Source of the DNA: Gammaproteobacteria bacterium
Lineage (GTDB): Bacteria > Pseudomonadota > Gammaproteobacteria > UBA5335 > SLRW01
DNA: 5,750 nt
Direction of reading: 5' to 3'
NCBI GenBank assembly: GCA_007134115.1
Contig: SLLK01000331.1
Span: 1 to 5,750, forward strand
Positions 1 through 5,750 of this stretch are shown here, piece by piece. The notes beneath the pieces were generated by a model. That model had not been told where the DNA came from and ran no database searches. It saw only the letters and a program-made list of their open reading frames with translations. Both the position numbers and the translations under genes were made by a program. How positions within the stretch are numbered: position 1 is the first letter of the stretch; every line of letters starts with the position of its first letter.

Positions 1-2292
1 CTCCGGTTAGACGGTGTTTGATTTGCTCGATCCTTCGTTCCAATTCTTCTATAGCCTGACTGGCATCATCAGGCAACTGATCAATCAGCCCAGCGACCAT
101 TCCCCTGGCAGGCTGGCCATCTTCTTCAATCAGGATATCGTTCTCGAACTTCGGGTGCTCCGCGCCCAGCAATTCTCGAATGCTTCGTTCCATGGCACGA
201 GCATCCTGGCTGTAAGGCTTCAGGCTGATCTGTACATATTCATTTCCGGCCAGACTCTCCGCAAGAAAGGCTTCCCGCCGCACGCTGAGCGCGCGCCGAG
301 CCGCCACAACCGTCTCACGCTGGGATTTCGCCTGCTCAAGGACTCGGCCGCGCTGTGCGTCCAATGACTCCAATTCCTTCCACTGGTTCTCCAGCCGCTG
401 CCGCTCCTGGACCAACTGGCCATATTCACTGGGGTCCGCGACGCCCTGTTCCTTCAGGTCCCTGACGAGTTTTTCGTAATCGGTCCGGGCCTTGCTCACT
501 ACCTGCTGCCACCCAGTACCCGGGAGTTTCTCCCGTTCTTGACGGACGGAAGCTGCCAAGTCATCTGCCGTGCCCTTCAGCGCCTTCGTGGCAGACTCAA
601 TGGCCTTATGGAGACTCGACAACACGGCCAGTGCCTCCTTGTCCTGTTCGTCCTGTTCGTGGAACAGTTGCTCCGGGACATCCTCTGCGGCTAATTCCTC
701 TGCCAGTTCGCGAACACGGCGCACCATTTCTTCAACCGATTCAAACTGACGGTTAACTTCCCGTTCTTGTCGGGATCGACGCTGGTACGCCTTTAGCACG
801 TCGGCGTGGTGGGCTTCCTCGAATTTCTTCAGTTTCCGCTTCACGTCTTCCAAACGGACTTTCAGTGCATCACGCCCCTGCAGCCGGCCTTCCAGCTCTC
901 GTGCTTTGGCGCATAGGGATAAGTAGATCTGCCGCGCCTCTCGCAATGCGGTTTGTTCGGCATCCACTCCGGCTGCTTCATCGATTAAATCGAGCAGGGC
1001 CTGATGACTTCCACCAGCCAGTGCCGCAATCTGGCCCTGGCTGAACAGCCGGATGGGGAAACGCTCGGGAATCACCGCCTGGTTATCCGAGTCACGCCAA
1101 TCACCATTTTTTAGCTCTTCGACGACCGAGCCCGAGCCATCCTGACGCCAGTGCACACGGTAGCGTGTGCCATCCCTAACAAATGTCAGCGCCACATGGG
1201 TATTCGGCGTGAGAGCACCATCGTCATCTCGCCCGCGTGCTACGCGACTGAACTTTTCGAAAGTGCGGCGCGGCTCGCTACCTTGTTCCAGGGCTTGCAG
1301 CTCATTATCTCGCCTCAGCGCCAGCCGCAGTGCATGCACGATGGTCGATTTCCCTGTCCCGCGTCCGCCTACCAGCGCGTTAAACCACGGACTGAAGGAA
1401 AGGGTTTCTGACTGACCACGACCCATATAGCGAGCATCGTCAATTTCTACTGACTCGATAAATTTCTCAGGCAGCGCGTTCGGGTCGAAGCGTTGCGGAT
1501 CATCACTGCGGCGAACCGAAAACCCCTCACCGTCCAGCAAAGCCAGTCGCAAGCCTTCGAGTGAAGGTTGAGCCATTTTCACCCAAGTCCAATGCGAGCC
1601 CGGATAACGCGCACCGTCAGGGCCTGAAGGGTGATGCGCGTCAGAGCCCAGCACTTCTGCCCAGCGCAGGTGTTTTTGACGGTAGAGCGGGGGTTTCTCT
1701 GAATCTTGGTTAACCACCTCCATCGCAAACAGGCTTTCACACTCAAGCAAGGGGGCTAACGTACTGCCCCCAAGCTCCCAGGCACCGGAAGGCCCATCCA
1801 CATGGGCCAGCACGGGCAGCGCATTGGCTTCTACAATTTTCTGAATCACTTCGATTGGGGAGGCATTTACCGCTCGGCTGCTCTCTCCCCGATTACCATG
1901 ATTGCCGACCGCCCCCAACAGCGCGCTGACATCGGCGCCGTCTTTGTCTGGATCAAAAATGGCAAGAATATGGATATTTCCGTTGGCTGTGATTTCGACG
2001 CCCGGGAAAAGCCAAAGGGGTCGGTAGTCCTCGGGCTTCTGCTCGCGGAGCTGTTCCAGCGCAGCCTTAAGCTGATCGACCCAATCACCGGAGTTGTGGT
2101 CGGTCACCGCAACGCAGTCAATGCCTGCCCGCATAAAGTTGAGCAGCCACTCTTCCGGCGTTATCTTCATCAGTGAAGCTTGATCTGGCCCTTTTCCATA
2201 GTCAGTGGAAGCCGGAGTATGCGTGTGAAAGTCAAAACTCCACCAGCGCGCGCCGGGAAAGCGCCACCCATTATCGATTGGGGCATTCGCAT

Positions 2293-2296
<4 letters not shown>
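1..2296 (-). CDS. PHP-domain / SMC-like ABC ATPase fusion (TrlF-type family), 3' end outside window
   Basis: A two-part protein: an N-terminal PHP metallohydrolase domain followed by an ABC/SMC-type ATPase. The reading frame runs 765 codons from ATG at 2296 to the window edge with no stop or frameshift, checked codon by codon. PHP domain (about 18-260): HTH at 24-26, TDHN with D66 and H67, PGVE with E101, IH with H109, LAHVDG with H165, and SDAHH with D219 and H221, so the metal-ligand set looks complete. ATPase: Walker A GGRGTGKST at 310-318 (K316), FSQGQ Q-loop-like at 418-422, then long charged coiled-coil segments (about 445-680) and another helix at about 745-765. ABC signature and Walker B are not reached, as expected for a protein of roughly 850-1000 residues cut by the edge. 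The start is supported by GAGGAGG seven bases upstream and by the ATGA overlap with the methyltransferase. PHP domains hydrolyse phosphoesters in known relatives; nuclease or nucleotide hydrolysis in defence is inference. The name TrlF family is from memory. Confidence 0.92.
641..658 (-). repeat. Two in-frame tandem copies of a 9-base unit in the PHP-ATPase gene
   Basis: The unit gtcctgttc occurs twice back to back on the plus strand and encodes EQD-EQD at residues 547-552 of the PHP-ATPase. It lies at a likely break between two coiled-coil stretches. Only two copies are present and the unit is a multiple of three, so copy change would alter a linker and not the frame. Probably a small duplication without regulatory meaning. 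Confidence 0.6.

Positions 2297-5750
<3,454 letters not shown>

Noticed and set aside
1153..1170. Perfect 7-base inverted repeat (gcacacg / cgtgtgc) with a 4-base loop
   Set aside because: It lies inside the ATPase coding region, lacks a following T-run for a terminator, and such short palindromes are expected by chance in this length.
1802..2176. 124-codon plus-strand open frame
   Set aside because: It is antisense to the PHP domain, whose ligand motifs are read on the other strand. It shows no protein-like pattern of its own.
2290..2292. Alternative ATG for the second gene
   Set aside because: It is out of frame with the PHP-ATPase. The ATG at 2296-2294 is in frame and correctly spaced from the Shine-Dalgarno sequence.

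Overview
The window holds two genes, both on the minus strand and both cut by the window edges, with no intergenic DNA. It most resembles part of a bacterial anti-phage or DNA-modification island. The G+C-rich codon use and the proteobacterial look of the proteins suggest a moderately high-GC proteobacterium, perhaps a gammaproteobacterium, but nothing here fixes the genus.

Read in the direction of transcription (right to left), the first gene fills 5750 to 2293. It encodes a very large site-specific DNA methyltransferase of the beta class (type III Mod-like, N6-adenine type). The protein has a long N-terminal extension of about 450 residues, then DPPY motif IV, a long presumptive target-recognition segment, motif X and the FxGxG S-adenosylmethionine motif, and a C-terminal extension of about 255 residues. 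The true start lies just beyond the right edge, because the open frame and family-like sequence continue to the last base.

The second gene fills 2296 to 1. Its start codon overlaps the methyltransferase stop as ATGA, and a strong Shine-Dalgarno sequence lies inside the 3' end of the methyltransferase gene, so the two are probably translationally coupled. It encodes a PHP metal-dependent hydrolase domain fused to an SMC/ABC-type ATPase with a Walker A motif and long coiled coils (the type annotated as TrlF family AAA-like ATPase). The first 765 codons are in the window without a stop. The C-terminal ABC signature and Walker B motifs must lie to the left of position 1.

Together the pair reads as a marking enzyme (methylase) plus a candidate sensor/effector (PHP-ATPase). 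From memory it recalls helicase-methylase-ATPase (Hma-type) or type III/BREX-like defence loci, but no helicase or restriction subunit is visible here. The most striking hidden pattern is a sharp drop in G+C that covers almost exactly the methyltransferase catalytic/recognition domain (about 3061-4320), as if this cassette had been exchanged between conserved flanks. An A7 slippery run sits at the downstream edge of that cassette. No RNA genes, mobile elements, CRISPR arrays, terminators or independent promoters were seen.
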